A DNA stretch of 64,000 nucleotides from Asterias amurensis. Lineage: Eukaryota > Echinodermata > Asteroidea > Forcipulatida > Asteriidae. The notes under the pieces were generated by a model that saw nothing but the letters and a program-made list of their open reading frames with translations, made no database searches and was not told where the DNA came from. The stretch is from the NCBI RefSeq assembly GCF_032118995.1, contig NC_092660.1:21122001-21186000 (forward strand), in the 5' to 3' direction. Below, piece after piece: positions 11,390-26,200 of the stretch. Position numbers and translations under genes: made by a program. Position 1 is the first letter of the stretch; each line of letters begins with the position of its first letter.

Positions 11390-13038
11390 AAAACTAAACG
11401 ATTTTTTTTTTTAAATCATCTATCCAACTTTTTTACAATGACACTAACACTTTTGAGTGTAGAAATCTTAAAAGTCTTGTTTTTCTGTTGCGAGAGATAA
11501 TTAATCCACTATTTACAGTGGCACTGGCAGTGCCAATTAAAAATGCGTTATATTATAATGTACGACAATGAGCGACGTCATTTTTTTATATGTTTTAAAA
11601 CCTTTCATTGGTTGGTATTCTATTGAATATTCAGAAGCTAGTATGGCAGGCAAAATAAATAAAAAAGCTCATTCAATTACTACTATTTATTAAACAAATA
11701 TAATAACATTTTTGTCCCAAGTTGGTTAGAATCCGGAGATATCGCAAGGGCAAGGGAAGGCATGAGTCCATGACAGTAAACACCCTGACCCCCTTGAAGC
11801 ACAAACACTTCAAAACAATCTGTTTTCCCCAATTTCAGACCAGCAATGTTTGGTTGCAGGGGTAAGTAAGAAACCAATCTGTTATATTTTCTCTCTAGCA
11901 TTACGTTTATCAGAATTTATTTAATACTGTCTGCAGTTTTCTCTGAAAATGTTTTAATTTTTCCCCATGTTGGCACACCATAGAATCCCAAATAAATGAT
12001 ACTTAATCTAGCAGATGATAATGTGTTTTGAATTTTAGAGGTTGGATGATGTTTCTTAAGTTAATCTTAGACTCATAGTTGTTTGCACTAGTGATTTATA
12101 CAAAAATTCATCATTTTATAAATGTTTGAGCATAACCTACGTGTACGACAGGAAACTTTACTCTCAGCGTGATTAAGCCTGACAAAAATACAAACCATGA
12201 GTAAACGGCACTCACAGCAGAGCTTCTGTCATCGGTGGAGTTTGCACAGTCCCGCGGTAAATGGGAATCAAAGTTGGGGTTTCAAAACATGAGGGTTGAT
12301 AATATATGACGCTACATCGACCCTCACATGTTTTCGAACCCAAGCTTTGATTCCCGTTAATCTTTTATACCGTGAGACTGACAAAGCTCCACCGATGACA
12401 GAAGCTCTGCTGTACTCACAGTCTGTATTTTCGTCAGGCTAAATCATTCTGAGAATAATGTTTCCTGTCGTACGTGTATGTTATGCTTAAATATTTGTAA
12501 AATGATTTAGTTTTGGCATAAATCACTAGTGCATTAATATTAACAATCAAATTTACAATGAGTCTAAAAACTGTACATGCTTTAAGAAACAGATCAACCC
12601 CCTTTAAATTTCAAAACAAAATTATCATCTGCTAGATTGCGGAAAAAATTACATAATTAATGTAAAAATGGAGAAAAAAAAAGTTGGTTTCTTACTCCTG
12701 AAACCAAACATTGCTGGTCTGAAATGGGGGAAAAACAGATTGTTTTGAATTGAAGTGTTTGTGCTTCAAGGGGTTGGGTAGTTGCGATAATGTAACCCTC
12801 CTCCCAATGGCCATCGGGAGGAGGGTTACAGTATCGCAATTACCCCATACTAGCTTCTGAATATTCGTTAAAATACCAATCAATGAAAGGTTTGAAAACA
12901 TGACGTTGTCGTACATGTGGTATGGATTGGCTAGATAGTTGATTATCTCTCGCAACAGAAAAACAAAACTTTTAAGTTTTCAACACTGCATTGTAAAAAG
13001 GTTGGATAGATGATAAAATAAAAAAAAATAGTTTTTCA
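11390..13038. mobile_element. 1.6-kb palindromic (foldback) element
   Basis: Arms pair over most of their length. Examples: AAATCATCTATCCAACTTTT (11413) with the complement at about 13000; TGTTGCGAGAGATAATTAAT (11487) with 12938; GGTATTCTATTGAATATTCA (11613) with 12860; and GAGCTTCTGTCATCGGTGGA (12222) with 12388. The centre is near 12305. The left arm is about 180 bp longer. No ORF of note. Confidence 0.78.
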
Positions 13039-14057
13039 ATTTTCCTTTTATACTACTGAAAACATTGACACCAGGATACGTAGTAGTGACTGCTGAACTG
13101 TAGTGAGTTTGTCTGGTCGGTAATAAATTAAAGTCGTGGGGGTGGGCGGTTCTACTGGTAGTGCGTATGTGTGGTAGTGCGTACATGTATGTGTGGTAGA
13201 TCAATGCAAGTTTTTACAAGTCAGTTCAGGAAGTGTCTATGGGAGACGCCAACATCAATGTTTTGTTCACAAAATGTCATCAAAGGATCGAAATAAACAA
13301 TTTTCACTTCACCCTTCTGATAGTTTCGGCTGCAATGAATAATGTTTGTTAAATTTCAGCTTCCTCAGTAAGATAAAAATACACACAAGTAGAAGTCAAA
13401 ATTTAGTTTAGTGTCAATAAATATTTGTAATATTTAACTGATTCATGTGATTTAAGAAATTAAAAATTCTGATGTTTTTAAGAATCTTGTGTCCCTTTGT
13501 TTTCTGAGTTCACAATTTAAATTCAGCTCCTGATCATGAGTTCATGTTTGACTGGGAGTAATTCTTCTATAAAATTATAATCAAATATTTATTGTACATG
13601 TATTGCAATTTCCATTCAGTGTAAGATTTCATGTTTTCGAGCTCTGTAGTGTTTCTTTTGTTAAAAAGGTGAAGCCATGTAAAAAAAATTGTCATTGGTA
13701 TTTTATTTGTAACAACCTGTGTTTTTAGTGTCGCTTTGTGATGTGACACTGAAAGTGTTGTTTTTCGGTAGGCCCTATTGTTTCTTTTCTACTTGTTTTC
13801 AGTTATATTGTTCTTGTTGGGCCCAATTTATTTTATTTACCCCAAAATTATAATGTTTTTCTTCTTGACTTTTAATAGATACGATTTCAGACTATGAAAA
13901 ATAATGATAAAAGAAAGAAGGCTTTCAATTTCTACCCAAATAGGCCTACAAGTTTTAAAGAATGTTTGCTCTTTACACAATTGCAGAGTGAGTGGTCACA
14001 CTGTATTACATTCACTGTACTCCTACCTGATTAACATAGAGTCTGTCATCAGTCAAC
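13039..14057. other. Upstream region of the TLCD4-like gene
   Basis: It presumably contains the promoter and any 5' UTR exon. No TATA box or initiator can be assigned with confidence. Confidence 0.4.
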
Positions 14058-14269
14058 ATGGACATAACGAATGCTACTCTTACTACTACTTCAAGCCATG
14101 CCAGCCAAGACTTCTTGGACGAGGCCACAGCTAAATACCTACCAGTGGTTTTTGCAAGTTTTATTGTCAGCTGTTTTATGGTGTTTGCTATGAGTCCATT
14201 TCTGTCAGCGAAGTATGTACCAGCGTATAATAAACTGTCACCATATGAACAGGGCGACTGGAACACAAG
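14058..14269 (+). CDS. TLCD4-like exon 1 (coding): N-terminus and TM1
   Basis: It runs from ATG through 70 codons plus two bases; donor GTACAT. The start of the family WN(S/T)R motif lies at the exon end. Confidence 0.82.
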
Positions 14270-17200
14270 GTACATCAGAGTAATATCAGTTGACTGACTT
14301 GACTACTTGACTACTGTCTGACCAATACACTGTCAATTATTTATGATGATGTTCAGCGCATTGTTGCTCACATTGTTCACAGTCAACTCTCCTCCTACGT
14401 AGACCATAGGATGATCGCTAAAATTCTTCAAGATGCATATTTGACTTGATTTATTTATTACCAAATGCAATGATTTGAGCGTAAAATAGTAATAAACCGT
14501 TATTTACGATGTCTATTTAGCCAAAAAAGGGATTAGTTAAAATATTTAGGTTGATCTGAAATGCCTCTGATGTTGAACGCATTTTTGTAATACTTTATTT
14601 GCCCTCTCCCCTTCTTTCACAGAATGGTATCCATGTTCCACGCTTCCATAGTTAGTATAATCAGTGTGTACAATTTAATCAACGATAACAAGATTTCCGA
14701 AGATACTTTATGGTAAGTAGCGATGATTCGTTGGGGTACCTTGAGTTTACAAAAAAAATCTCCGTTTCAATAGGTCTTATCCCAACAGGCACACGACGTC
14801 TTTCTGACGTCATATTATGGTTGATTTTGAGTATCGACGTCAGATTACCAAAAAGTGACTAAAATACAACGTCAGATTGGCGACAAGAATCAATTGTAAA
14901 TTAATAACGACGTATGGACGTCGTAAGATGGTCATGACTATGATAACTAAAATGTAACCGAAAATGAACGTTACATTTTAGGTAGATTTATAACGTAATA
15001 GTAACGTCATTGACCAGACGTTGCTTAGACGTAATTTTATTGTCATAGTCTAACCATCGTTTTATTACAACAGTCTGACCATAATAAGACTTCGCATTAG
15101 TGTTTGTATTTTAACCAGATAGTAACGTCACTGAGCAGACGTTGCATCTAGACGTCTTTTGTATGTCCCTTTGTAACCATAATTGTATTACCATAAGCCA
15201 ACCATAAACAAACGTCATATTATTCTTTGTATTATACATGTTATAACCATGATAACCAGTTAGTAGCGTCATTAAATTTTGGTCAACCTGTGACGTCATT
15301 ATGACGTCATATTATGTACATCAGTATTCCGTCATATTATGGTCAGCTTGTGACGGCAATTTACCGTCACGACATCATTTGCATATTATGCAAATTTTTA
15401 GGTCAGAATAAGATGTGGTTACATACTACAACAATTATACAACAAATTTATCGTAATTAGATACTGTAAACACATGTTTTGTTTTGTTTGTGTTAAATAT
15501 CAATAGATTTTGTGATAAATTAAATGTGTGAACTAAATTTGACAGCTTAATTCCAAAATATTAATTAAAACTACAAAGTTTTAATTACAATCTGTAACAC
15601 CCATGAATTCAAAATTCTTGAAACCGATCGGTACACACATGCTGTACCATTGAATAGTATATAGGTGCGGTGACTAGAGGTCCAGGAAGGGAGGTCAAGT
15701 GGATTGTATGTGTGCATTGTATTAATTGATAATGTTAATAATTAAAAATAAACTAACTAATAAATAATAAACATTATATGTTGATGTAAAGTCAAGTTTG
15801 GGGTATTCTAATGACGTCTAAACGATGTCATTAATTGCCTATATGCCAACGTCGGTTTGTGGTCGGAAAACTTACAATGTATCATGGTCGATAACAGATC
15901 TTACAAACTTTCACATAGAACCATGAGCCGACGTCACCCGACGTCGGGATTTGACATCAAGTTTTGGGAAATTTGCCGACGTCTAAATGACGTTCATTTA
16001 TTGACCGTCTGTCAACGTCGGTTTGTGGTCGGAAAAATTATGTTGTATCATGGTCGATAACAGCTGCCTACAAACTTTCACATCTTGTGCTTGCTGGGAT
16101 AGTTTATCATTATTATTATTTTTTATTTGACCGATACAAACAAACCAAAGTTACAATAGCACAAGACTGTACATTTCAACAGAAAAAAAAACAGTTATAA
16201 AAAAACAGAAATAAGGAAAATAAGTACTAAATTAAATAAACTATTAAACACAATTAAATAAATAAATAAATTGAATAAGAAAAAAAAACATGCAGGAGGA
16301 GAGCAAAACCAAAAGGGAACGACAACTAGAAGGGATAAAGAAAACAAAGACAAATCATGCAGGTCAGGGGTAACAAAAGTAAACCAAATTACTGTTGCTC
16401 GGAAGCATGCTGCCACACGCATGACCAACAAACACAATGAACTCAGAAACAACAATAGGGAAAGGAAAATTAAACTGGGGATTGTTCACGACCTGCATGC
16501 AAACAAATTAAATATCTATTCCTATGTGTGGTTTAAACAATGACCCTTAAAAGGAGGCGGATCAAGGTCATAAGAGGACAAATTACAGCAGCTTCACGAA
16601 TGACGGGTGGTATAGTGTCCCAAAATCTGGGAACTCGATGGGAGGGTGAATGGAACAATGAGTCGGTACGAGCGGAAAGATTAGCAGAATGTGAGTGATT
16701 CATGATGATGAGGATTAATGAAAACCCCGGTAAGAATGGATTCGCAATGAGCTGTGCCATGTAAAACTTTGAACACAAAGGCACTGATCAGCAAATAATT
16801 ACATCTGCAATCTGTCCTCACAAGACATAACTCTGCGCCTTTGTTTAAGAGCAAGATTGGTGGCTGTAAGGATGCCATGCTGGGAGAGCATACTCTAAAA
16901 TTGGGGGAACAACAAATTTATACAGAGAGAAAATTGCGTTAGTAGAGGACCCCCTAGCAACTAATCTGATGAAACCTAACATGCGGTTGGCTCTGGCAAC
17001 TACTGAGGAGGTATGAGCCATGAGAGTTTGGAATTGAGTGTAAGTCCTACTGATGTGACTTGGTATAGTCTATTGGAAGAGTACATGGTTGTACAATATT
17101 GGGTCAACAAGGTTCCTGCATCTTGTGATATGCAGGACCTTGGTTTTACTAACGTTGAATGTGATTTCATTTACATCGGACCAGTCCGTAAGCTTATCTA

Positions 17201-20200
17201 AGTCGCATTCATAAATACCTAAGACAGTATAAATCCATTCTGATTGGTCGAGAGGACATCACTAGGGGTTGTTTGAACGGATGATATAACACCAGTAAAA
17301 AGTGTTATAACACACGTGTGCTTGCACCTGTGCTTATAACACAGTTTCTTCATTCCTATTGGTCGAGAGCAACGGCTGGAACAGTTGTACCACATCACGA
17401 GATACGTGCGACGCGCACAGCAATCTCCTTATAAGGAGTTGTTTACCCGAGGGCCTTATCATTTCATAGCTGGAGGGATGTTGTGTTGAAAGAAATCATT
17501 GAACAATTGCATTTATTTTACTTTTTGACCACAAAGTGTTGATGTTTTTTGACCGAATAGGTATTTATGAATTGGAATCAAAGTGTGTTGAATCGGTTCT
17601 CAATTAGCTGTTTAAACCCGCCGAGGCCAAGTTCTTGATAATTTACCTCGACTTTGTCTCGGTAAAATGATCAAGAACCAGGCCTCGTTGGGTTTAAAAC
17701 ACTAGTTGAAAACCTCTTCACCACACAGCGATTCCCTTATTGAAGCACATGTTCGTCATTGGCGTTTTCTATTGTGCGGTACAAAAGTATTTTATCTGCA
17801 AACAACACACAAGTGAAGGAAATTGGATGAGGTATGTCATTAACAGAAAGATTAAACAGTAACGGCCCTAATACACTGCCTTGAGGTACACCAGAAGTAA
17901 TGTTAACCCAGGAGGAGACTCCGCCCCATGTTTATGTTTTATACAAGATTTGAAATTTACATTTCTTTCTAAGTGTAAACTTTGCAAAAGCTTTTAACCA
18001 CTTCCCCAATTTCATAAAGCTGCTTTTTAAGCACGAACAGTAGAGAAGCAAAGCAAACTTATAAGTGCTCACTTAAATATGGTTACCAGCCAAAATTGTG
18101 TTTGACATCAATCTGTGACTGGTATCCTGCCTATTTTTTGCATTTTAATAGATGAAATAATAATTGGTCTAAAAAGATGAAAAAAAGCTCAAGTACTAAA
18201 CTTCAAAGGTAGTGTACAGCCTGTTTCACATGAGCTCTCCAAATGATGGTCGTTGCAAACAAAATAACATCAATAAAAAATCTCAGATATGCGTCACTTC
18301 AAATGAATCTGTGTGATAAAATCACCATAGACCCCTGTTATAAACAATGGGGATCACGACCTCTAAGTGTTGCCGAGATCAGTTATGTTAAAATGACACA
18401 CGGCATGATAACAAAGGTCCCATGCATTGTGCAACGATTGCAGTACACGTCATCACCCGGTCGATGGTCGTTCTTTTACTCAAAATGGTGTCAACGGAAC
18501 AAATGTTGATTTCGACAATAAGTTTAAATTGCTGTCCTTAAAATTGTCATGCTATGACCACGAAGCTACTGATCGTGAGATCGGCTGCTGGACCAGTGGG
18601 TGTTTCCAACTATTCTATTTACAGTTCACAAGTTATCCTCTATTTAATCCTGGTCATACTTACAAAATACAAAATGCTAACAAGTCTATTTATTTATAGT
18701 AAATAGTGGATTATAAACTTTATAGATTACTGCTGATGCATATGAATTACATAGGCCCTATGTACAGGCTTAGAAAATTATCTTTGAGAGGGCAAGGCCA
18801 TCTTCATTTTGCAAAGGGCACTTCTGTTTAAAATTTAAAAGTGTATTGGAAACTTTTGTAAAACGTCACTGAGGTTAAGACCAGGGCAATTGAAGCCGTG
18901 TCCTCCGTTTAATTCCGTCCTGTGAGCATTTTCATGTATTTTTTAAAGCACTGTACATCAAATCTGAAGCTGATTTTGTTTTTTGTACTTTGTTTTTAGT
19001 TGACTTTTGCGATGGCATTCTAAATTGTCTTCATATTTTTTAACCCTGGTCTTTTGCATGGAGTAGATTTGTCTTTTTGTTTTACAGGCATGATATTCTT
19101 CATAATTCTTGATTTTTGCTTTTGAAAATTACTGAGATTTTATGTTCTGCAAAAGTCTATAAACGCTCTTGTACTCAATACAATTTCCTACTTAAGTTTC
19201 TAAATATGCATTGTAAAATAAAATAACTTGTTCATTTCTTGTAGATATATTTAGTACATTTATTACTGACTTTTAACCATCTGTATTACAGGCACTTGTG
19301 ACTTCCAACATTTTTGTGGTTCATTTTGCTTTTCTTTTCTTACATTCAGGGGTACCAGTGACTTGTCAAGAATCAATGTGTGTATTATTTCTGGTTACAT
19401 GATGGCAGGTACAGTAACACTTGATGGTTCAAATTTAAACTGAACTAGGCATCAGTTGCAACAGATGTTAACTTAAAGGGTACATACCTTGGGTTATTAC
19501 TTCAAAAATTAATGACCATATATAGGGCTAAACTTACTTGGTAAGAAGCATTCAGCTGTTGGTAGTGTATAACATATCAGCTTGTTTTAGAAACAATTTC
19601 CTTACACGTATAAGGGATGTGCCTTTTAAAAAAGGGATAAAAAGTTTCTGCATGAAACTATTTTCAAGGTAGTTCATCCATTGATGGCACTATTTAAAAC
19701 GCTGCCGCCAAACTTTGAAAGAGCACAAGAGCAGGGGGTTTGGGGTGGTTAGAATAGAGGTTGTGCTTGAATTTGATGATATTGTCAGAGTTTTAAATGT
19801 CAATTGAATTTTTCCCCCCAGATCTGATAGCCATGATCATGTGGTTCCCTCTGAGAGAATCCTGGATCTACTTTCTTCACCATATTGCTGTTCTTTATCC
19901 ATTCTTAAACAATGTGGTAAGTAGAACAATTTATTCTGTTCATGAATCAGGATTCTAGATGGCACCTGGTGCCAGTGAAAATACGTTGTATTTACCATCT
20001 AAGCTGTTACGCTGGCATTTATTTTTTTATTATTTTAATTTTAAGGAGAACCCCCTGAAAAACAAGCATAATATACCATAGGGATAGCTTAGTGCTTATT
20101 TCAACAGACCATCCTACGATGAAAATCAAGAAAAAAAGAAAGGAAATAATGGTTATTGGACTATGCCTCACTCACTGGAAACTATGAGAGATACAACAAT

Positions 20201-23200
20201 TAGCATCAAACTGCAATCATAGTTACTGTAAAACAAGACAATACTTAAAGGGAAGGTACACGTTTGGTAATTATTCAATACAAGTATGAACCTAAAAACT
20301 GACTTGGTAACGAGCATTGGAGAGCTGTTGAGAAAAGGCTCCCTCTGAATTGGCAAAGATTTTGAGAAAGAGGTAACTTCTCACTGAAATAATAAAATAC
20401 TTCTAGCCAGAAGTCTTTTTTTCCTGTCTGAAAGCACACAAAGTTGTCCAACAATTGAGCTCAAATTTTGACAGGCTTGTTATGTTATGCTTACAATGCA
20501 AGTTGGGATACACCATTCATTCATTCATTCATTCATTCATTCATTTCTTTATTTTTACACACAAAGAAAAGTGGTATAATTTACATTATATCATAGTGAT
20601 TAATTTAGTTTTTAGTTTCCGCTTAAATAAGAATAAACCCTGTATTTTTTCAAAGAGGTATTCAAGGAATTCCACAGCTTAGGCCCTTTATGCATGACAC
20701 TTTGTTGAGTTATAATGGTAAGAGCATTATGGTTGATGAAAATCAGTAGACTGCCTAGTGAAGTGAGAGTGGATATCTAGATTTTTGCTGAACTTTGAAC
20801 ATTGAGTTTAGGCAGTTTTTTATTGTGAAGCTACTCCATGAAGTGAAAAGACTGGTCTTTGACAATTACCAAACGTTTTCAGTGCCTTAGGCTGTTCCAG
20901 ATTTTTCACAGCTAGGAAAGCCCTGTCAAAACTTTGTACAGTTCTTGCTGCAGTCATACCCTGAGGACCGGGAGCATAAATCTGTTGAGTAGAAGAGATT
21001 GCCTGGTTAGTCGAGCTGCGAGCTGCCTTACAGGTGGAACAATCTATTTCAGCAAGGTGGGGCACTTTATGCACTGCATCCTACATATAAACAGGAGGCT
21101 GCTGCAACATTCTTTGATGGGATAAACTGCTAAGATTATGCCTCAGTTGCTCTTCCTGGCTTATTTCTATCAGGCGACATGCTCTCCTTTGGATTTTATC
21201 AAGAGCCGAAAGTTGGACTGTGCTAGCTCCAAAGCAGGCTAGAGGTGCGTACTCCATCTTGCTTCTGGTGTACGTCTTCTAGATGGTAACAAGACCAGCC
21301 TTGCTGAAAACTGGACCCAATCTCCGCAGCATTGAAGTCTGGTGACAGCAGTGCGGGTGATACTTTTAAGATGTATCTTCCATTCCAGTTTGCAAGAGAA
21401 AGTAACCCCAAGAAGTTTCATCTCCGGCTTGTTATTGACAACCTGGCCTTGGAACATGATAGGTGGATGATTTTGGATGTCCTTCATGTTGGACACAGTG
21501 AGACACTGACTCTTGGTAGGCTCAAATTCAACTTTCCACAGTCTGACCTCAGTTGTTTATCCATTCCAAGTCTTCTTGTACAGGTGTAGTTGTTTAGCAG
21601 CAGCTATTCCCATGCTTGATCTTGTTTCAGGAGGTGAGTTCTTGATGGATGTGAGTTGGTTCTTGAATAAGTTGAACTAGGCCATGCATATTTGCAAACT
21701 GCTCATTGGTATCTTTCCTCTCCTTCCATCTGTAAGGCCACGGTTCGAATCCCATGTGGGTAACTACAAGGATCAGGGTTAAAGGATTTTCCTTGGAATA
21801 GTTCTAGGCTAAAACAGTGATTAAATTGCTTTTCTGACAGTTCTTAGCTTCAAATTCATTATTGTGATGTTAAATACTAGATATGCCAACCAAGCTTAAA
21901 GGAACGTTACAGAATTGGTAAGAAATAAAAATCTTGAAGATCACAGATAAACATAAAACTTACACGGTCTATTGAAGATAATAGTAGAAAACATCCCTTG
22001 AAATATTTCTGTCTGAAATTTTGTATTTGATGAGAAATACAATGTGAATAATCTAATTTTGCATTCGGGGGTTATCGCTCGGTGAGCATATTATTTATTT
22101 GTTTTGCTACGATACAATGCAAAATTTGTAATCGGGTTTTTCACTATTCTCTCGTGACCCAGATGGCCGAACGATCTCAAACTGCCACAGATTTGTCAGT
22201 TTATGTATAATTTTTATGGTGGATTACATAATTAATAAAACCAGCTCTTTTATAGCGAAATTAAAAAAAAATTATCAATGCGCTTTACACACAAGCAATG
22301 GCAAATATAATACACAAGAATAAATAAGTTTTGAGGTTGCGTTTGAAAGCTAAAACTGGTGGAGAGGACCTCAAGGTATGCGGTATGTTGTTTCAGAGAG
22401 TTGGCGTGAAAACATTGAACGGTCCATCGCCTTTTTGGAATGGAAAGACATGTAATGTCCCGGCTCGATAGCAGGCCTTCCCTAGTTGGTACATGGGTGG
22501 CAATGCAGTCTTTCAGGTAGACAGGCGAAAGATCATTCAGAGCTTTGTAGATGTAGAGTAGTGTTTTGAACTTGATCCTTTTGTCAATTGGCAACCAGTG
22601 TAGAGAGTTTAACAGAGGAGATGTGTAATGACGACGTGGAATCTGGAATACAATGCGGTCTGCCCGATTTTGTAGGCGCTGCAGACGATACACATATTTG
22701 TTCTTGGATCCCGAAAGGAGTGCATTAGCATCTAAAGTCCAGCTTTGAAAATACAAGAGCCCGTATTGCATTTGAACAAGCGTCACAGTCCAGAAACCTG
22801 CGAATTCTCGCCAAGTTCCACAGAAGAAAGTAAATAGATTTGCGCAGCAATGTAACGTGATCTGACATGGTCATGGCTGTATCGAAAGTGACACCAAGGT
22901 TCTTGATGGTTGAAGATGGAGTAATTGTAGCTGAACCGATCTGTATGGTGCTCTCACTGTCCGCAACTTTTTGCTAGCAAAACCAATTCTGTAATGTTCC
23001 TTTAAATATACATGTAGCATTTGAAGCAGGAAATTAGTTTTAGAAACTTTTGGTCCAGCATCCTGTTTATTTTTGCTTCGCAGAAAACTTTAAGCATTGT
23101 TTTCAGCTCATGCTGCTCTATGACACTGGGTCCTTTTCTTGCTAAGTTTGATTTCTATATACTTAGAAAACAGTTTGATATCTACACACTGAGCACACAG

Positions 23201-26200
23201 TTTGATATCTACACACTTAGCACACAGTTTGATTTCTCCATACTAAGCACAAAGATTGATTTCTCTATATTTAGCACACATTTGCTGCCTATTATACACT
23301 TGCTTAAAATGACATAACAAGGGGAAGGTCACATGCATCGTGGCCGAGTGGTCTAGTTAACCGGAACTAAACTCTAGTTTGAACAGCAGCAGGGTGTGGG
23401 TTTGATTCCCAATGACGCTTGTGCCCTTAAGCGAGGCACTTAACCATAACTGCTCCATAAAAAAGTTGGAACAGTAATTCATTCTGCTCTTCCAGTCAGG
23501 CTCCTTGTGGATGATAACCATGACTACATCCTGATGGACCGCGATGGGGGTAATCAATGGACCCAGGAGGGTTGCAACGTGCCCCTGGTATTAGTTAATT
23601 TGGGTGGATAGCCCAAATCAGTGAGGCGATCTTTCACAAAAGAAATAACAATAACACAAAGGTTGTGTTGTACCTAACCCTGCAGGTCTTTGGAGTGTTG
23701 ACTTACTTTACTAATATTAGAATTCTGGCGGAATGTTCCACGGTCTTTGTCAACAATAGGTGAGTGTGAATCGCATGCTTCTCATTATTTTTTTTACTGG
23801 GAATTTATACATTGGTTATCACTCTTAAAAATTGAAGGTAATAAAAATAATAGTTCGAAGCCTCCAGCAGCTTTTGATAGTAGCTCCATGATTGTTTTTC
23901 CATTAAGTGGTTGATGTGAGGGCATCCATGTTAAATAGATCATTATCATTATTATTATTATTTATTTGGCAATTTCACATAAAAAATAAAAAGTCACAAA
24001 AAATTAATGCAAATGTAATAAAACTCTTTATGAAAACATTAAATATAAAAATATATACATCTGGAATCGAGTTCTAAAACAAACAGAAATAAGTCCTGAA
24101 ACCAGAATCCTTTGATTATATTATTCACTAAAAGGCACCTGGAAATATAATTTGTTTTCTTTCAAACATAAGAGTATATGCTTACGAACAATAAAACATT
24201 TTTTTTAGTAATTGTTTGTCACGATTTATATGTTTAAAAAATATATAAAGTTGTTTGGGGGGCTGACTTCGCCTACCCCATTTGTGACGTCAATCGAGGC
24301 AGACTTTGCCTGCAATGCATATAGTAAACACACGTGCAAAGTACATGTACGTCCAAGTCGTGAGTTGGTACATTTCAAAAAGTGTTTTTTTCTGCATTCA
24401 GCAGCAATACACCTGGTCGGCATTGCTGGGAAAAATTTTTTTTTTCTTTTTTTTAAACGTACAAACTCATGACTTGGTCCGTACATGTACTTTGCAATTG
24501 TGTTTACTCTACGCATTACAGGCAAAGTCTGCCTCGATTGACGTCACGAACAGCGCCCTCTCGGGTCGGGGTCTACTCTTAAATTTGTAAATAACATAAG
24601 AACTGACTGATTGTTTAAAACCTTAGTTAACTGTTTATTCACATTCCACTCATCAAAACACATATATTAGTGACAAAAGCTTTATTTTGAAAAAATACCA
24701 CTTCCATGTGACTTTAAACTGTCCCGTTTTATTTTACATTCAAAATTATTAACAGGCAAATATATCAAAATAAAATTAGGTAAATGATAAGTTAAATACA
24801 ATCTTTGTTTGAATTCGAGCAGCTTCCTTAAGAAGTCACAGTTTTCTGAGTACTCTTTTTCTTTCTTTCACTGATGTGTAGCTTTCACATTAAATCTTCT
24901 GACACAAATTATTTTACAATCCTGTCCAGGTAGACTTGCGTTACCAAAACACTTTTATCTTCTCTAAATTTCGCTTCAACGCAGTGGCTGTCTTTCAGAT
25001 ATAAATTACATTAGTATTAACAGTTTTGGTGTATCTTCCACCTTGGCTAAATTTAACAAATCAATTGACGAAAGAAATTAAAGCAAATTGATACTGATAC
25101 TGGTTCTGGCTCTTGACCGTCACTGTCGGCTAGGTTGCGGGCACTCTGTCCATCTAGACTCTTGGCAATCTGGCCCTTCAGATGTTTCCCTGTCTTCTAT
25201 GGACTCTTCAGTAGGTAGCCCAGTGTAAGGGAGGCCGTCTAACTAACCCCCATTTGCCGCCGTAAACCCCCGGATCCCGGAGGTTTTTCTTTTACCACTT
25301 TAATGAGCTTATTATCTACAGGTCAATTCACAACCCCACACTACGTCACACGAATATGCATGAGCTTTACTCAAACAGGCTGGGGCAGTGGCTTCAACAA
25401 AGGGACCAATTATAAGCACCTTTCTGCAGAGATCTTTAGAAATTGAGACACAACACTTTGATTGCTCCCCTTTGTTATGGCTGCTCACTTCACGGACAAG
25501 CCCTAATCCGCTGTATACATTGTAACTAATCTATGTTGTTGCATTGCTTATTCAGACGTTAATCCCCCTGGCAAGGGACTGGGGTTTTAATGAGCCCTTC
25601 GGCCAGAACATGACCTCTTTGGTGCTGGCATAATCATGATTTATGCAATCCTTTTGTAAGTGTTCACTGAGTTAAAAGCCGCCTGGATCCGGCGGTTTAC
25701 GGCGGCAAATGGGGGTTAGTTAAAGACGGCCTCCCTAAAAGTCCTGGCAATTTCAGTCATCAATATCATTCTCAATTCTTTCGTTTAATCTCCAATCATC
25801 ACTCAAGGCCATGGTTTCTCATTTTTATAGCGTTTTAATGCAACTTGCACTGGTTGGTGGCTATGTCGCAGAACCTCACACGTCCTCTCACTCTCAGCTT
25901 TCTAGATATAAAAAGGGGCAGGCAGTAAAAGAGAAAGCAAACTATGACTGAGGACAACAGAAAGACATCAACAGTCCTTTCTTAATAATGATTTAATAAT
26001 AAAACAGTATTTATACATATAGCGCAATATGAATTTAAGCATTCCTCAAAGCGAAATGAAAAGCATTAATACGAAAACAAAATTTGTATTTTCCCCAAAT
26101 AAAGCCCACAACAAATTCATATAAAATTAGGCCAGACCAGCTGTTGCCTAAATTAAACCATTAAAAAACAATACAAACAACTTAAGGATCTGAAAAATTA

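Larger units (their letters stand above)
20246..20880. mobile_element. Family B' foldback element split by a LINE end
   Basis: The left part runs 20246-20512 (TTAAAGGGAAGGTACACGTT onward). The right part runs 20836-20878 (GACTGGTCTTTGACAATTAC then CAAACG). The terminal bases of the right arm are lost. Confidence 0.7.

Noticed and set aside
23335-23410. tRNA Leu/Ser gene
   Set aside because: A and B boxes are present but the acceptor stem and anticodon arm do not form, and a SINE body follows.
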